Shown piece after piece: positions 50,782 to 60,564 of a DNA stretch of 64,000 nucleotides (positions are counted from its first letter, which is position 1; every line of letters begins with the position of its first letter). The notes under the pieces are model-generated. The model made no database searches, had not been told where the DNA came from, and saw only the letters and a list, made by a program, of their open reading frames with translations. The translations under genes were made by a program, and so were the position numbers. The stretch lies in contig JALHQH010000052.1 in the NCBI GenBank assembly GCA_022842065.1, forward strand, positions 1 to 64,000. Reading direction: 5' to 3'. The DNA comes from Caldilineaceae bacterium. Lineage in GTDB: Bacteria > Chloroflexota > Anaerolineae > Caldilineales > Caldilineaceae.

Positions 50782-53532
50782 CACCACTCCCGTCGCCCCA
50801 TCCATCTCGACCACATCCCCGGTTTGCAGCCAGTCCATCACGCCGTCGATGGCGACGATGGCAGGGATGCCCAGTTCGCGGGCGACGATGGCGGAGTGGG
50901 AGAGCAGGCTGCCCCGTTCGACCAGGATGCCGGCGGCGTTGGCAAAGAGGGTGATCCAGCCGGGGTCGGTAAAGCGCGCGACCATAATTTCACCTGGCTG
51001 GAGGGTCGCTTGCCGCGGATCAGCAATGACACGCACGGGCGCGCAGACCACGCCGGCACAACAGCCAATTCCTTGTCGGTGCTGTTGTTCAGCGTCAGGC
51101 CTGGTCGCGGTGACCGCATATGCCTCTGTTTTGAAGGCGGCGAAGCTAAGGCCATGCGCGGTAAAACGGTTGGGCGGGGCCGGCAACGCGGCAAAGTGAG
51201 CCTGCTCGGCTTTGCGCAAGGCAATCAGCCCGCGCAGATCATAGGTTGTCGTTGCCCCATCAATGACGGCCATTACCTCGCTTACCGCCAGCAAGAAGAT
51301 TGACTTGGGGTCATCGATCAGCCCGGCGGTGCAGAGCCGTTCGCCCATGGCGAGGAAAATTTGGCGGGCATAACCAAAAACGCGGGTGCGTTCAAAGCGT
51401 AGATTCTCCCGGTCGCGCACCCGTGCTTTGGCCCATTGCACCAGGTGGCCGGCTAGCCAACGGCGGAGCGGGTGCCCAGGGAAAAGTGGGATCAATGCTT
51501 GGGCCACGGTTGTTGGCTGCGCCGCCTTCGCCTGGTTGGTTGGTGCGATTGTGGCATAACGTTTTGCCAATTGGCCAATGGCCCGCAGCAAGGTCGTCGG
51601 GTCATCGTGCAAGGTAGGGCTCTCCAGCTTTAACTCCTGGAAGCAGCGGTTGCCAAACTTGGCTAGATAAGCCTCATATTCGGCTTGCAGCGCGGGATAA
51701 GCCGCTAGGGCAGCAACAGCTGCTTCCACTGTGTCATGACAGAGGATCTCGATCAGGTTGGGGGCTTGGGCAGCTAAAGTCGCCATCTGCTGGATGCGGC
51801 GCGCCGGTTCGGCACTGATAATATCGCCCTGCCCGATCAACAGTTCACTGTGCAGCTGTAACCCTGCCTCGCCGGCTTGGCCGGCTAACAATTTGCGCGA
51901 CAGGCCAAAGGCGATCATGCAGAGAAAGTCATTGACCAGCGGTGCATCCCATTTGGTCAACAACTGCTGCTCGATGGTGCGGTAGGCGGCGGCTAATTCT
52001 ACTAAAGATAGCTGCTGCAACTGGGCGGTTGGCCGTGACAGCGCATGATCAAGCCGGCTGTAAAAACGTTTGATCGCCCCTTTGAGCGTGAGCTGGCTGC
52101 CCAACAAACCCAACCCGGCACGCGCCAGTTGCAGGCCATCGACAAAACGTTGCCAGCGCGTTGGCGGTGTCGGGAAGAGCTGGGCCACCATTTCAGCAGC
52201 GAGCGGCTCTTTCACCCCCATCATCTGCTCCATAAAGCGGCGGTTCAGGCGGAAGCCCGGGAAAAGCGCCAGGATGCGATACCAGTTGAGCAGGTTGTAA
52301 TAGACATGGCCGTTGACATAGCCCAACAGGTTATGAAAGGCATGATCGGCTGCTGCTATTTTGGCCGGCGCGACCCCCATCTGCTGGCAGAATTCAATGT
52401 AGACCTCGGCATAGACGTGGCGGGCAAAGGAGAAGGTCAGCGGTGACGTGACGCCACTATAGCTCTCGACGATGTTGCTGTTGTCCCAAATCGTTGGTTG
52501 CCCTTGGGTTTTGTTAATCGGGATCTGTACCGGCGGCGTAACGACTAACCCCTCCCTAACCCTCCCCAGCTTAGGGAGGGAACCTTGTCGGCTCCTCCCC
52601 CAACCTGGGGGAGGTTGGGTGGGGGTGCCTTGGTCGTTACACGGCGGCAAAGTAGTAATTGGTCGCGCCTGGAGGAGATAGAGCCGCCCATCTTCCAGCG
52701 CCCACTCAATATCTTGCGGGGCACCGCGCTGTGCTTCCACTTGGGTCAACAACATCACCAGCGCGCGGATGGTCGCCGGGGCAAGCAGTGCAGTCGGCTC
52801 GACTACCTGTTGGTGTAGCACCGTGCCACTGCGATCAACTGTATAGGTATCACCATTGACCGCGCCACTAACCAACTGATCCGCCAGGCCAAGGGTCGCC
52901 GTGATCATACAGCGGGTGCGATCCCCAGAAACGGGATCGGCACCAAAGGCCACCCCAGCCACATCGGCGTCGACCATGCGCTGGACGATTACGGCGGGGA
53001 GCTGATTGTTACATGCAGCGTGCTGGTAAGCGGCCGTCAGTCGTGCTTGGTAGATCCCCACATGCTGGGCAAACGCTGACTGCCAGACCGCACAGACCTG
53101 CTCCCCAATCTGGGCGCGGCGTACCTGTAAAAAGCTGGCGAGTTGGCCGGCAAAAGAAGCGGTCTCCCCATCCTCACCAATCGCCGACGAGCGGACCGCG
53201 AACAGGGCGCTGGGTGCTGGATCTAGGGCTGTGAGCGCTTGGTTGATCGCCACGGCGACGGCCGGATTGAGTTGCAGTACACCGAGTGCTTGACCCTGGG
53301 CTAAGGCAATGCGTTGATCAGCACTGAGCGAAGCTAACAATGCTGCCGGGGTGATCACAAACCAGGCGGGAATGGGAAAGGCCTGGCCCAGGGCGGCGAG
53401 GGTTGCTGCTTTGCCACCCATCGTTGCGCGGTCGGGCGGATCAGCCGGCCACTGGATGAAATTGCTGCGCTCTATTCCTTCGATTTTGCATTCCCATAAG
53501 GCTGTTTGTTCAGTCGTCTGTGTTAGAACCAT
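50767..53532 (-). CDS. PEP-utilising/pyruvate phosphate dikinase-like phosphotransferase, with in-frame MITE insert
   Basis: A 921-residue protein. Residues ~1-297 form the ATP-grasp PPDK N-terminal domain (GGKAATLAALGQAFPIPAWF, LFAVRSSAIGEDGETASFAG, QDIEWALEDGRLYLLQARPI). The last ~100 form the PEP-utilising mobile domain with the phosphohistidine in GSLLSHSAIVARELGIPAIV (His ~877). The middle binds the third substrate, as in rifampicin phosphotransferase or PEP synthase. Residues ~297-333 are encoded by a MITE-like insert. It starts at ATG 53532, overlapping the UbiA-like gene by 10 nt. It may phosphorylate a lipid or isoprenoid intermediate; this is a guess from context. Confidence 0.8.
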   Translation of the reverse strand: MVLTQTTEQTALWECKIEGIERSNFIQWPADPPDRATMGGKAATLAALGQAFPIPAWFVITPAALLASLSADQRIALAQGQALGVLQLNPAVAVAINQALTALDPAPSALFAVRSSAIGEDGETASFAGQLASFLQVRRAQIGEQVCAVWQSAFAQHVGIYQARLTAAYQHAACNNQLPAVIVQRMVDADVAGVAFGADPVSGDRTRCMITATLGLADQLVSGAVNGDTYTVDRSGTVLHQQVVEPTALLAPATIRALVMLLTQVEAQRGAPQDIEWALEDGRLYLLQARPITTLPPCNDQGTPTQPPPGWGRSRQGSLPKLGRVREGLVVTPPVQIPINKTQGQPTIWDNSNIVESYSGVTSPLTFSFARHVYAEVYIEFCQQMGVAPAKIAAADHAFHNLLGYVNGHVYYNLLNWYRILALFPGFRLNRRFMEQMMGVKEPLAAEMVAQLFPTPPTRWQRFVDGLQLARAGLGLLGSQLTLKGAIKRFYSRLDHALSRPTAQLQQLSLVELAAAYRTIEQQLLTKWDAPLVNDFLCMIAFGLSRKLLAGQAGEAGLQLHSELLIGQGDIISAEPARRIQQMATLAAQAPNLIEILCHDTVEAAVAALAAYPALQAEYEAYLAKFGNRCFQELKLESPTLHDDPTTLLRAIGQLAKRYATIAPTNQAKAAQPTTVAQALIPLFPGHPLRRWLAGHLVQWAKARVRDRENLRFERTRVFGYARQIFLAMGERLCTAGLIDDPKSIFLLAVSEVMAVIDGATTTYDLRGLIALRKAEQAHFAALPAPPNRFTAHGLSFAAFKTEAYAVTATRPDAEQQHRQGIGCCAGVVCAPVRVIADPRQATLQPGEIMVARFTDPGWITLFANAAGILVERGSLLSHSAIVARELGIPAIVAIDGVMDWLQTGDVVEMDGATGVVKRKT
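52538..52641. mobile_element. 104-bp MITE-like element inside the PEP-utilising gene
   Basis: Flanked by the 7-bp direct repeat CGGCGGC (52531-52537 and 52642-52648). Terminal inverted repeats are gtaacgac (52538-52545) and gtcgttac (52633-52640), extending to 11 bp with one mismatch. The interior has the CCCCTCCCTAACCCTCCCC / GGGGGAGGTTGGG type of complementary stretches. Insert plus one direct repeat is 111 nt, or 37 codons, so the frame is kept. Removal restores ARPITTLPPVQIP. Confidence 0.82.
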
Positions 53533-54491
53533 AACCCCACTCCCATCGGCATAATGCCCAAAATTAAATAGAGCCCAGCTACCCAAAGCCCGGAACTGTT
53601 TTCCAGCCATTTTGCTCGCACCGGGGTGGGCTGGCGCACAAAGCCTACCCCCTGCCAGGCCAGCACGCTTGCCATGCTCAACAAGGTGAGCGCGACCGGC
53701 CCGAAAAAGTTGATCTGCCAGGCCACCACCAGCGCACAACTCAATGCGAGTCCAATCGCCGCCAACCAAACCGCAATTGCGCGTCTGATCCCCCAACTGC
53801 TGCTATAACTTTCAACGCCGACGCGTTCTTGGGGCGGTGCCCACGTTTTGCGTCCAATCTCGATGACGATGCCGTTAAAAAAGCTGACGGCAAGAAACCA
53901 ACCTAAACCGGCTGGTGCTGCCAAGGTATGCGGCAGCCAATCGGTCGCTGTCGCCAAGCCGTCCAGCAACGGCACGATCAGCATATGGCTCCAGAGATAG
54001 GTGAAGGGGCGCTGTTGCAGCCAATTCGGCACACCAAACTCAACCCGCATCAACCCCATATAAGCCCACACTGCGCCAAGCGCAAGCAAGAGCAGCGGAT
54101 GCAACCAAAGCGCCAAGGCGGCCTGAACAACGGCAGCCACCAAGCCAACCCCCCGCAACTCAGTGAGCGTTACCAGCCCGCGTGGGACTGGTCGCTCCGG
54201 GCGGTAGCGGGCATCGGTCGCGGCATCTTTGTATTCATCGGCAATCCGCAATTGTAGAAAGCTGAGCAGCAGCATAATGAAGGCTGTAAGTCCACTTTGC
54301 CAGCTTGGCCACGCCAACTCACCGCGCAGCAAGGCCGAAAGGCAGACGGCGCAGAAGCTAAAACAGGCGATCAGCACACCATGTTTCACGAGCGGAAAAC
54401 GCTCCTGTTGATAGCGCCAAAGGCGGATCGGTAACCCGGCTCTGGCGGTCGTTGTGGGCGGGTGTAATGGCTGATGCCGTAATTGGCTCAT
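53523..54491 (-). CDS. UbiA-superfamily prenyltransferase-like membrane protein
   Basis: A 322-residue protein with about eight membrane helices. The first acidic motif reads QLRIADEYKDAATDARYRPE followed by RPVPRGLVTL, a variant of NDxxDxxxD; the second is IEIGRKTWAPPQERVG, where the usual acidic motif is weak. UbiA enzymes attach isoprenoid chains to aromatic or lipid acceptors. GAGG precedes the ATG. It is the first gene of the six-gene operon, so it may supply the lipid substrate. The divergent second motif makes the activity uncertain. Confidence 0.8.
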   Translation of the reverse strand: MSQLRHQPLHPPTTTARAGLPIRLWRYQQERFPLVKHGVLIACFSFCAVCLSALLRGELAWPSWQSGLTAFIMLLLSFLQLRIADEYKDAATDARYRPERPVPRGLVTLTELRGVGLVAAVVQAALALWLHPLLLLALGAVWAYMGLMRVEFGVPNWLQQRPFTYLWSHMLIVPLLDGLATATDWLPHTLAAPAGLGWFLAVSFFNGIVIEIGRKTWAPPQERVGVESYSSSWGIRRAIAVWLAAIGLALSCALVVAWQINFFGPVALTLLSMASVLAWQGVGFVRQPTPVRAKWLENSSGLWVAGLYLILGIMPMGVGLWF

Positions 54492-54792
54492 AGGTACCTC
54501 GTTTACTTGGCAGAATGACCAATGCGGAACAGGCAGCGATGTGCGCTGAAAGTGGAGGCGATGATGGTGTCAAGTGTAATGGTTCACAGGGGATCGCAAC
54601 GCCTTGTGCCTAGCCAGTCCGTGACTGGCGGCAGGTCACCCACCATGTCGCGCACAGTTGTGGTTTACTGATTCATGACGACTGGTTGCTGTCTAGTGTA
54701 GCGGAAAGGCAAGGAGAAAGCCAGCGATTTGTAGCTGATTCGCGGGGCGCAGTTGACAGATTTTGTGGGGCAAGGGCGCGGAAATTTGGGGG
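54492..54792. other. 301-bp intergenic region with the second CCAGTCCGTG palindrome
   Basis: gccagtccgtgactggc (54613-54629) is an inverted repeat (arms gccagt and actggc, 5-nt centre) sharing its core with 38802-38836. No gene. The operon promoter should lie here on the minus strand. Confidence 0.55.
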
Positions 54793-55359
54793 TTAGTCAG
54801 ATAAGCTAATGCCGAGTTCACTCTCTACTACGGTGATAAAGCTTAAATTTTCTGGATCTGCTTGCAGATACGCAATGAAACCGGCCTCATCGTCAGCGAA
54901 AAAGGTGCGAAGCTCCTTCATGCGTCGCACAAATTTATTGCGGTAAGCAGCAATGGTTGGATCATTCCAGCGTAGAAAATCGATTAGGTTTTGGGCGGCG
55001 CGATCATCCGCGTGTACGGGCTGAAACTGGCCGTTCTTGTATTCGATGCGCCTGGATACAGTTGGATCATGTGGTAGTAAGATTGGCAGAAAGTGCTCAA
55101 TCGAACGTTTATGCATGTTGACCCAACGATGCACCGCATACCAATTCCAATAGCTATCCTGCGGGGTTCCCTTCAAACGATCATCAAAGTGTTCAATATC
55201 AAGGGCATCGATAGGAGCGACATAGCGTTCGGTATAAGCACAATAGCCCCGTTGTTCCGTAAGCAAAGTATCGCGGATTTTGGCGCGCTGACTTTTAACC
55301 CCATAGTGCCAAGCTTCTGTAATAATTGATGAGTTGGGTGATTTATGTAGGTATTTCAT
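54793..55359 (-). CDS. PtuB-like HNH protein with a degenerate metal motif
   Basis: A 188-residue HNH-family protein of the type found in Septu and retron effector modules. The start KIRDTLLTEQRGYCAYTERY and DALDIEHFDDR match the CxYC-E-HF pattern, except that the second Cys is Thr (CAYT). The third part reads WNWYAVHRWVNMHKRS in place of the usual C-N-K. So the His and Asn are kept but the zinc Cys residues are partly lost. The gene overlaps the ATPase gene by 17 nt. I chose ATG 55359; a TTG at 55368 is possible. Confidence 0.7.
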   Translation of the reverse strand: MKYLHKSPNSSIITEAWHYGVKSQRAKIRDTLLTEQRGYCAYTERYVAPIDALDIEHFDDRLKGTPQDSYWNWYAVHRWVNMHKRSIEHFLPILLPHDPTVSRRIEYKNGQFQPVHADDRAAQNLIDFLRWNDPTIAAYRNKFVRRMKELRTFFADDEAGFIAYLQADPENLSFITVVESELGISLSD

Positions 55360-56725
55360 CGGGGGCAAAATTGTAGGCGTTGCCGATTTGGGTGTATTCG
55401 TCTAAAAGTGCACGTTTTGTCGCAGGATCTTTGGCGGCGGCGATGGTGCGTCGCAATGCCAAAAACCGTTCCCACTGTTCAATTCCTTTTTTGCCGTAAA
55501 GGCTGCGTACGCCGAAATCATTCAGCAAGAGGTCATTCGGGTCATCCCCTTCGGGCGAAACGCCGCTGCGCCAGTGTACAGCACCGTGCTCGTCAAATTC
55601 GAGAATAAACCGTTCTTCTGCGCGAAATTGGGCCGCGATGACCGGGCTATGGGTAGCGACCATGAACTGCGTGTGCTCGATGATCGACACATAGCGTTCA
55701 ATAATGTCATAGAGTAGATCTGGGAAGAGGCTTAACTCCGGTTCATCTAACAGCAGAAAGCCACGATTGATGGTGCGATTAAAATAAAGGGCATAAATAT
55801 GGCCGAAGCGAAAGATAAAGTTGCGAATGCCGCTGCTCAACAGATTATAGGGTACCGCTTCTTGCGTTGCCTTTAATTTGATGTAAGCTTCCAGGTTTTC
55901 ATTGAGTTGTACTGGAATTTTGACACTTTGGGTGTCGAAGGCTAACCCAGCGCGTTCTAGGATCAAGTTCCATTGTGTGGCTAAGCCGGTGAGGATTTCT
56001 GGATGGGTGGCATTGAACTGTTGGCGCGCTTGGGCGACAGAGAGCGATTGCACTTCGGTGGCGTTGAGAAAGATCTGAAAATCATTCTCGCGCTTTTTGA
56101 TCTGATAAATAAGAAAATTCCAGAATTCTTCCACCTGATCGTACGCGACACGATGGAATGCAGGCAGGTTGTTGAAGAGTGTCAGCGCCGTACTGAGATC
56201 AGTATGGGGAAGGTCAACAAGCTCGCCACCTGCTTTCACTAAACTAGCACCATCTGGTGGTGCATAAATAGCTAGATCGGTGTTATTGGGACGTAAGCGA
56301 ATTTTGTCAAGGACTGCAAGTTGTGAGGGTGGTAACTGCTTGATGAGTGCATCTACTTCCACTGATGTCAGCTCAGATGTCCACAACGTCTGCCAAGCTG
56401 GATTTGCTTCAACGTTTGCATCAAAACAAAAGGTGCCGAAGCGTTGAATTATTGTGACGTAATAATCTTTGGTATCAAGCTGAATCCGAAAACCAATAAA
56501 ACTCTTGTATGTCTCACTTTCCCATTTTAAAGGAATCGGCACACCTCGTTCAAGAAACTGGGCAATGAGTGCCAGCAACGTGGATTTCCCTGTGGCATTG
56601 GCCCCGATCAAGCAGACCTTGGTCAGCGCTTCTCCTGTGTTGTGATCGACTAGCGGCAAGTAAAAGGAACGAAACTGCCGGTAATCTTTCAATAAAATTG
56701 CCGTAATGCGCATCGTCTCGGCCAT
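55343..56725 (-). CDS. PtuA-like ABC/AAA ATPase
   Basis: A 460-residue SMC/ABC-type ATPase. Walker A GANATGKST (41-49), signature LLSSGIRNF, Walker B GFLLLDEPELSLFPDL and the switch His in VATHSPVI. It lacks a long coiled coil. Together with the overlapping HNH gene it forms a Septu-like antiphage pair, where the ATPase senses and the HNH protein cuts. Gabija and retron-linked systems share related ATPases but differ in partner. The gene has its own upstream region and no transposase nearby. Confidence 0.8.
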   Translation of the reverse strand: MAETMRITAILLKDYRQFRSFYLPLVDHNTGEALTKVCLIGANATGKSTLLALIAQFLERGVPIPLKWESETYKSFIGFRIQLDTKDYYVTIIQRFGTFCFDANVEANPAWQTLWTSELTSVEVDALIKQLPPSQLAVLDKIRLRPNNTDLAIYAPPDGASLVKAGGELVDLPHTDLSTALTLFNNLPAFHRVAYDQVEEFWNFLIYQIKKRENDFQIFLNATEVQSLSVAQARQQFNATHPEILTGLATQWNLILERAGLAFDTQSVKIPVQLNENLEAYIKLKATQEAVPYNLLSSGIRNFIFRFGHIYALYFNRTINRGFLLLDEPELSLFPDLLYDIIERYVSIIEHTQFMVATHSPVIAAQFRAEERFILEFDEHGAVHWRSGVSPEGDDPNDLLLNDFGVRSLYGKKGIEQWERFLALRRTIAAAKDPATKRALLDEYTQIGNAYNFAPDEIPT

Positions 56726-56870
56726 AAAAAGTCCCTGAATTACCTTTGCTACGACAATCCGCTAAGCTTAGTGATGAGTCTAAGCAATGATCCTATAAGG
56801 AATAGGATGATCTGTCAATCCTGAGTCACCACCAGCCAGCAATACGCAAGATCTATTTGTACCGACCATT

Positions 56871-58829
56871 TCAATCGATGGTTACCGGCAGCGTAGTCAG
56901 AATGATCCGATCTTCCCCCGCATAGTGACCAGCCACTACCTTGAGCCGGGTGCCTGTACCGTCATATAGACCAATTTGGAGCTGATAACCCTGCGTGCGA
57001 TCTACAGCGGCCAGTGGTAACTGATACTCGTCGCGCAGAAATTCACCTGGTTGCCAACTAGTGGTGGGGCAGGTGCGGTGGCAGGGTGGATTATCAAAGC
57101 CAGTGACAAATTTGCCATTCGCATCGAGCAGTTGGACAAAGACGGTGTAATCCTGGGTGGGGGCTTGCCGGGCCTGCCAGTAGAGCGCAACATTGAGCAC
57201 CGGTTGCCCTGCCATCTCCCCCTGCGCCAGATCATAGCCCAGTAAGTCGATGCCATCGGCGAAGGTAGACTTGTAGGCAACCTGCGGTGGTTGCGCCTGA
57301 AATTGGGGGGGAAAGTAAAGATAGAGCGTATTACCATAGGGATCAAACTGGTCGATGGTGTAGAACCAGCGGTAGTAGGTGTGCAAGGTGGCAAAGAAGG
57401 CGTCGCGCTCGCCATAGATCTGTTCCAGATCAAACTCGGTAAAGGCGACCGCGGCCACTGGGCTGGCTAGATCTGCGAGCAGGATCTCGTTGTTGATCAC
57501 CCTGTACGCGCGTGCCTGTTCGGCGTCCCAGGTGGGCCGGTAGGCAAAGATCGACATTTCATAGCCGGGCGGGGTGGCGCGTTCTGCTTCTAATGCCAAG
57601 TGTTGATTGAAGGTGAGGATCGTGCCGGTGGTCGGCACATATTGGGCAACCAGCGCTGCCGTCCGTCGTACCAAGGCGATTTGATTGTGCAGCGGCGTGG
57701 TCAATGTCCCATCGCGCCAGACCGCGCGCAGTTGTAAGGTACTATGGAGGAGGAGCAAGCCCCCGACCAGTGCCGCCCAGCCCAGCCTGCCGCGGCGTTC
57801 TGTTGGCCAACTACGGGCCAACAAACAACTGCCGACAATACACATCATGGGCAGTTGGAGCGCGTTATAGTAGCTGTCGGTGGTGCGCGGTAGCAGATGG
57901 GCCACAAACAAACCCGCGACCATCAGGATCATGGTGGGGATGATCAACATGTTGCGCGCGGTCCATGCCCCTTGGGTGCGGGTGCGCCCATACCACAAGA
58001 TTGCCCCCAGATTTAACAAAATCGGCACGCCGAAATCGAGCGCGGTGCGCAGCGTGCGGTCGCGAATTTTGAGCAGTCGCCAACTCGTGCGCAAAATGCG
58101 ATCCAGGTGAAAACCCCAAATATCATAGAGCATCAGTTCCGGGCTGTGCAGCCAGAACCAGCCCAGGATCAGGCCAAGGGTGCCCAGGGTCGTCCCACCG
58201 ATCCAGCAGAAGGCCCGCCATTTAAACTGGCTGGTCAGCAATAGATAGAGCAGAAAGGGAGGGAGAACAACGACGGTGGAGAGCCGGGTGCAGACGGCCA
58301 GGCAGATGAGGAGGGTAGCCACGCCATTGCGGGTTGACTCGTGCCAACTGAGCAGTGAAACATAGAGCGCGGTCGCAATCAAGCCGGCTGTCAGTGCATA
58401 AGTGGCCGTGTAGGTGTATTGGGTGGCGGCAAAGCAGGAGGTGGCCAGGAGTGCCAGACAAAGTAGCCCCGCCCGCCGCCCGGCTAACCGCTGGGCGGTC
58501 GCGGCACTTAACAGCCAGGCCCCCAATGCCAACAGCACCGTTAAGGCGCGACCTTGATAAAGACCAATCCCAAAGAGCTGGCTGAAGAGCCCATAGACAT
58601 AAGGGAGCAGGGGGGTCTGGGTATAGGCGAAATCCTGGTAGAGCACTTTGCCCCCATAGACCAGTTTCGCTGCCCCCAGATACCACCCTTCATCCAGGTT
58701 GACGCGCCGAAAAAAGAGGAGAAAAAGCAACTCAAGTAGAATAACAAGGATAACGAATGCGGTCAATCGACGCGCCCAGGGTATGAACGCTGGGCGCGTC
58801 AGTCGTCTCTGGATCAAATCTATCTTCAC
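56871..58829 (-). CDS. GT39-like membrane glycosyltransferase
   Basis: A 652-residue polytopic protein of the GT-C/GT39 (ArnT/PMT-like) type. The catalytic acidic motif follows the first helix: RRVNLDEGWYLGAAKLVYGG. About 10-12 helices run to residue ~400, then a C-terminal soluble domain (AVAFTEFDLEQIYGERDAFF, PVLNVALYWQARQAPTQDYT). These enzymes move sugars from polyprenyl phosphates to proteins or glycans outside the membrane. The start is GTG, 6 bp after the upstream glycosidase gene. Confidence 0.8.
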   Translation of the reverse strand: MKIDLIQRRLTRPAFIPWARRLTAFVILVILLELLFLLFFRRVNLDEGWYLGAAKLVYGGKVLYQDFAYTQTPLLPYVYGLFSQLFGIGLYQGRALTVLLALGAWLLSAATAQRLAGRRAGLLCLALLATSCFAATQYTYTATYALTAGLIATALYVSLLSWHESTRNGVATLLICLAVCTRLSTVVVLPPFLLYLLLTSQFKWRAFCWIGGTTLGTLGLILGWFWLHSPELMLYDIWGFHLDRILRTSWRLLKIRDRTLRTALDFGVPILLNLGAILWYGRTRTQGAWTARNMLIIPTMILMVAGLFVAHLLPRTTDSYYNALQLPMMCIVGSCLLARSWPTERRGRLGWAALVGGLLLLHSTLQLRAVWRDGTLTTPLHNQIALVRRTAALVAQYVPTTGTILTFNQHLALEAERATPPGYEMSIFAYRPTWDAEQARAYRVINNEILLADLASPVAAVAFTEFDLEQIYGERDAFFATLHTYYRWFYTIDQFDPYGNTLYLYFPPQFQAQPPQVAYKSTFADGIDLLGYDLAQGEMAGQPVLNVALYWQARQAPTQDYTVFVQLLDANGKFVTGFDNPPCHRTCPTTSWQPGEFLRDEYQLPLAAVDRTQGYQLQIGLYDGTGTRLKVVAGHYAGEDRIILTTLPVTID

Positions 58830-58835
58830 CAGCGG

Positions 58836-60473
58836 TTATTGTGGGCGTGCTGGGTCATACGGACAGAATTGACCGCGCGCCCGGTTGAAGTGATCACAGA
58901 GCACAATGTACGCGGCGCGGAACTTGAGGTCGGGATAGCCAGGATCCATGATCGCCCACCAGTATTGCTCTTCGTCCTGTGGATTGCCATCTTCCAACCA
59001 ATCGATATTGGGCATGGTCAACATACTCATCAAGCCGATCCAGGGTTGCCAGTTGGCAGCGGCGTAGACATAGGCGCGCTTGAGGTAATCAGCCTGCACA
59101 AACTGGTCAATGCCGGCATCCGCCCCATGCCACTTGTAGTCAGGGTTGACCGAGTCATAGGTCCAGCCAAATTCGAGCAGCACAACCCGTTTGCCCTCAT
59201 CACCATTGCGCACCATAATCGCGCGGATATCTTCGACATGGCGGAAGGCAAAGAAGCGGTAGCCGCCATACTTCTGGCTGGCGGCTGCTTCGGCGGGATC
59301 TAGTTCGGGCGGTGCGGCAAAACCGGCACCGTGGACCCCAAGCATGTCAAAGTAGCCGTTGCTGCTGCCCATTGCTTTGTAAAGTTCTTCGTAAAAGAGA
59401 TCATCGGGCATGGCAACATTGCTGTTGTCACCGGTTGGGGCCATGCCCGCGTTGATGACGATCGCATTGGGATTGGCCCGTTTGATCGCCGCATAGGTTT
59501 TGCGCAACATTTCCGCATATTGGGCCGGGTTGGGGCGCTGATTGCCCCACTCACGCCCCAGATTGGGCTCGTTCCAGATCTGATAGGCGTGGATACAGCC
59601 GACAGCCTGGGCGCTACAGTTGTAGCGGCTGGCAAGGGCAAAGGCATAGTCGGCAAAGTTGTCGATATTGCCGGGGGGCGCGCCGGCCCAAAAATTGGTC
59701 AGATCCGGATCGGTGCTCAGGCGGGCGAGCAATTTCAGGTTATGGGTGCGTGCATGGGTGACGGCAAAATCGGCGCGTGCCCAATCAAACTGCCCTTTGC
59801 CGGCCCCTTCAATCGTTTCCCAGGCAAAAGATTGTTTGACCCAGTTAAAACCACCATCTTCCATCAATTTCAGATCGCGATCGGCCACTTCCTGTTTCCA
59901 CCAGAGGAATGCTTGTGCGCCAAAGTCTGGGCTGAGCATACTCCCGGCAAGGGCTGGGCCACTGGTCGCCGGTGCTTGGGGCGGGGTTGTGGCGGTCGAA
60001 CCGCTGTCGGTTGTCGGTGTATTCGGTGCCGCGGTTGCACCGGCACCAATCGTGACAAACTCGGCTGCAATCCAGCCAACGGCCGTGCCATTCTGTGCAA
60101 CTTGTACCCACTGACCATCCGCACTGCGGCCAAGCAATGCGAACTGTTGCCCTTGTGTTGCAGTGGTGACAATGGCATCGTTGGTGCTGGAGCCGCCGCG
60201 TATGTTGACCAACTCGGCGTTAATCGTCACAACCTCTTGCGCGGGGTCCGCTGCTGGGGCGCTGGCCGCCGTTGGTTGAGCTTCGGCGGCGGGCGCGTTG
60301 TTACCGGTCGCGCCGGTGTCAACTGCGGTCGGCGCGGTCGGCGTGGCGGGGCTCTCCGCGGCCGGCGCGCCGGCTGGGGTTTTGGTGGGGGTTGGAGTTG
60401 CTTCGGGACCAGAACCGCAGGCGCTGGTCAGCAGCAATGTCAAGACAACCCAGTAAATAAGCAATTTCTTCAT
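58836..60473 (-). CDS. Clan-A glycoside hydrolase lipoprotein with SH3 domain
   Basis: A 545-residue predicted lipoprotein: signal peptide and lipobox LLTSAC (Cys ~19), a Pro/Thr/Ala linker, one bacterial SH3 domain ([31 protein letters not shown]) and a TIM-barrel glycosidase of the GH5/GH39-like clan A. The acid/base Glu is in [15 protein letters not shown] and the nucleophile Glu in [12 protein letters not shown]. Expected on the outer face of the membrane. AAGGAA precedes the ATG at 60473; the longer frame lacks a signal. It resembles the next gene upstream. Confidence 0.85.
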   Translation of the reverse strand: MKKLLIYWVVLTLLLTSACGSGPEATPTPTKTPAGAPAAESPATPTAPTAVDTGATGNNAPAAEAQPTAASAPAADPAQEVVTINAELVNIRGGSSTNDAIVTTATQGQQFALLGRSADGQWVQVAQNGTAVGWIAAEFVTIGAGATAAPNTPTTDSGSTATTPPQAPATSGPALAGSMLSPDFGAQAFLWWKQEVADRDLKLMEDGGFNWVKQSFAWETIEGAGKGQFDWARADFAVTHARTHNLKLLARLSTDPDLTNFWAGAPPGNIDNFADYAFALASRYNCSAQAVGCIHAYQIWNEPNLGREWGNQRPNPAQYAEMLRKTYAAIKRANPNAIVINAGMAPTGDNSNVAMPDDLFYEELYKAMGSSNGYFDMLGVHGAGFAAPPELDPAEAAASQKYGGYRFFAFRHVEDIRAIMVRNGDEGKRVVLLEFGWTYDSVNPDYKWHGADAGIDQFVQADYLKRAYVYAAANWQPWIGLMSMLTMPNIDWLEDGNPQDEEQYWWAIMDPGYPDLKFRAAYIVLCDHFNRARGQFCPYDPARPQ

Positions 60474-60564
60474 TGACGGTTCCTTTATATTCTGCACTGT
60501 TTGCGCAGCAACGTTTTCACTGGCGGCAAAACACTGCTGCGCAAAACAACCGCAGTCTAGTCGG

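Noticed and set aside
53533..53796. N-terminal extension of the PEP-utilising protein
   Set aside because: It runs back inside the UbiA-like gene in another frame and has no family similarity; ATG 53532 fits the domain start.
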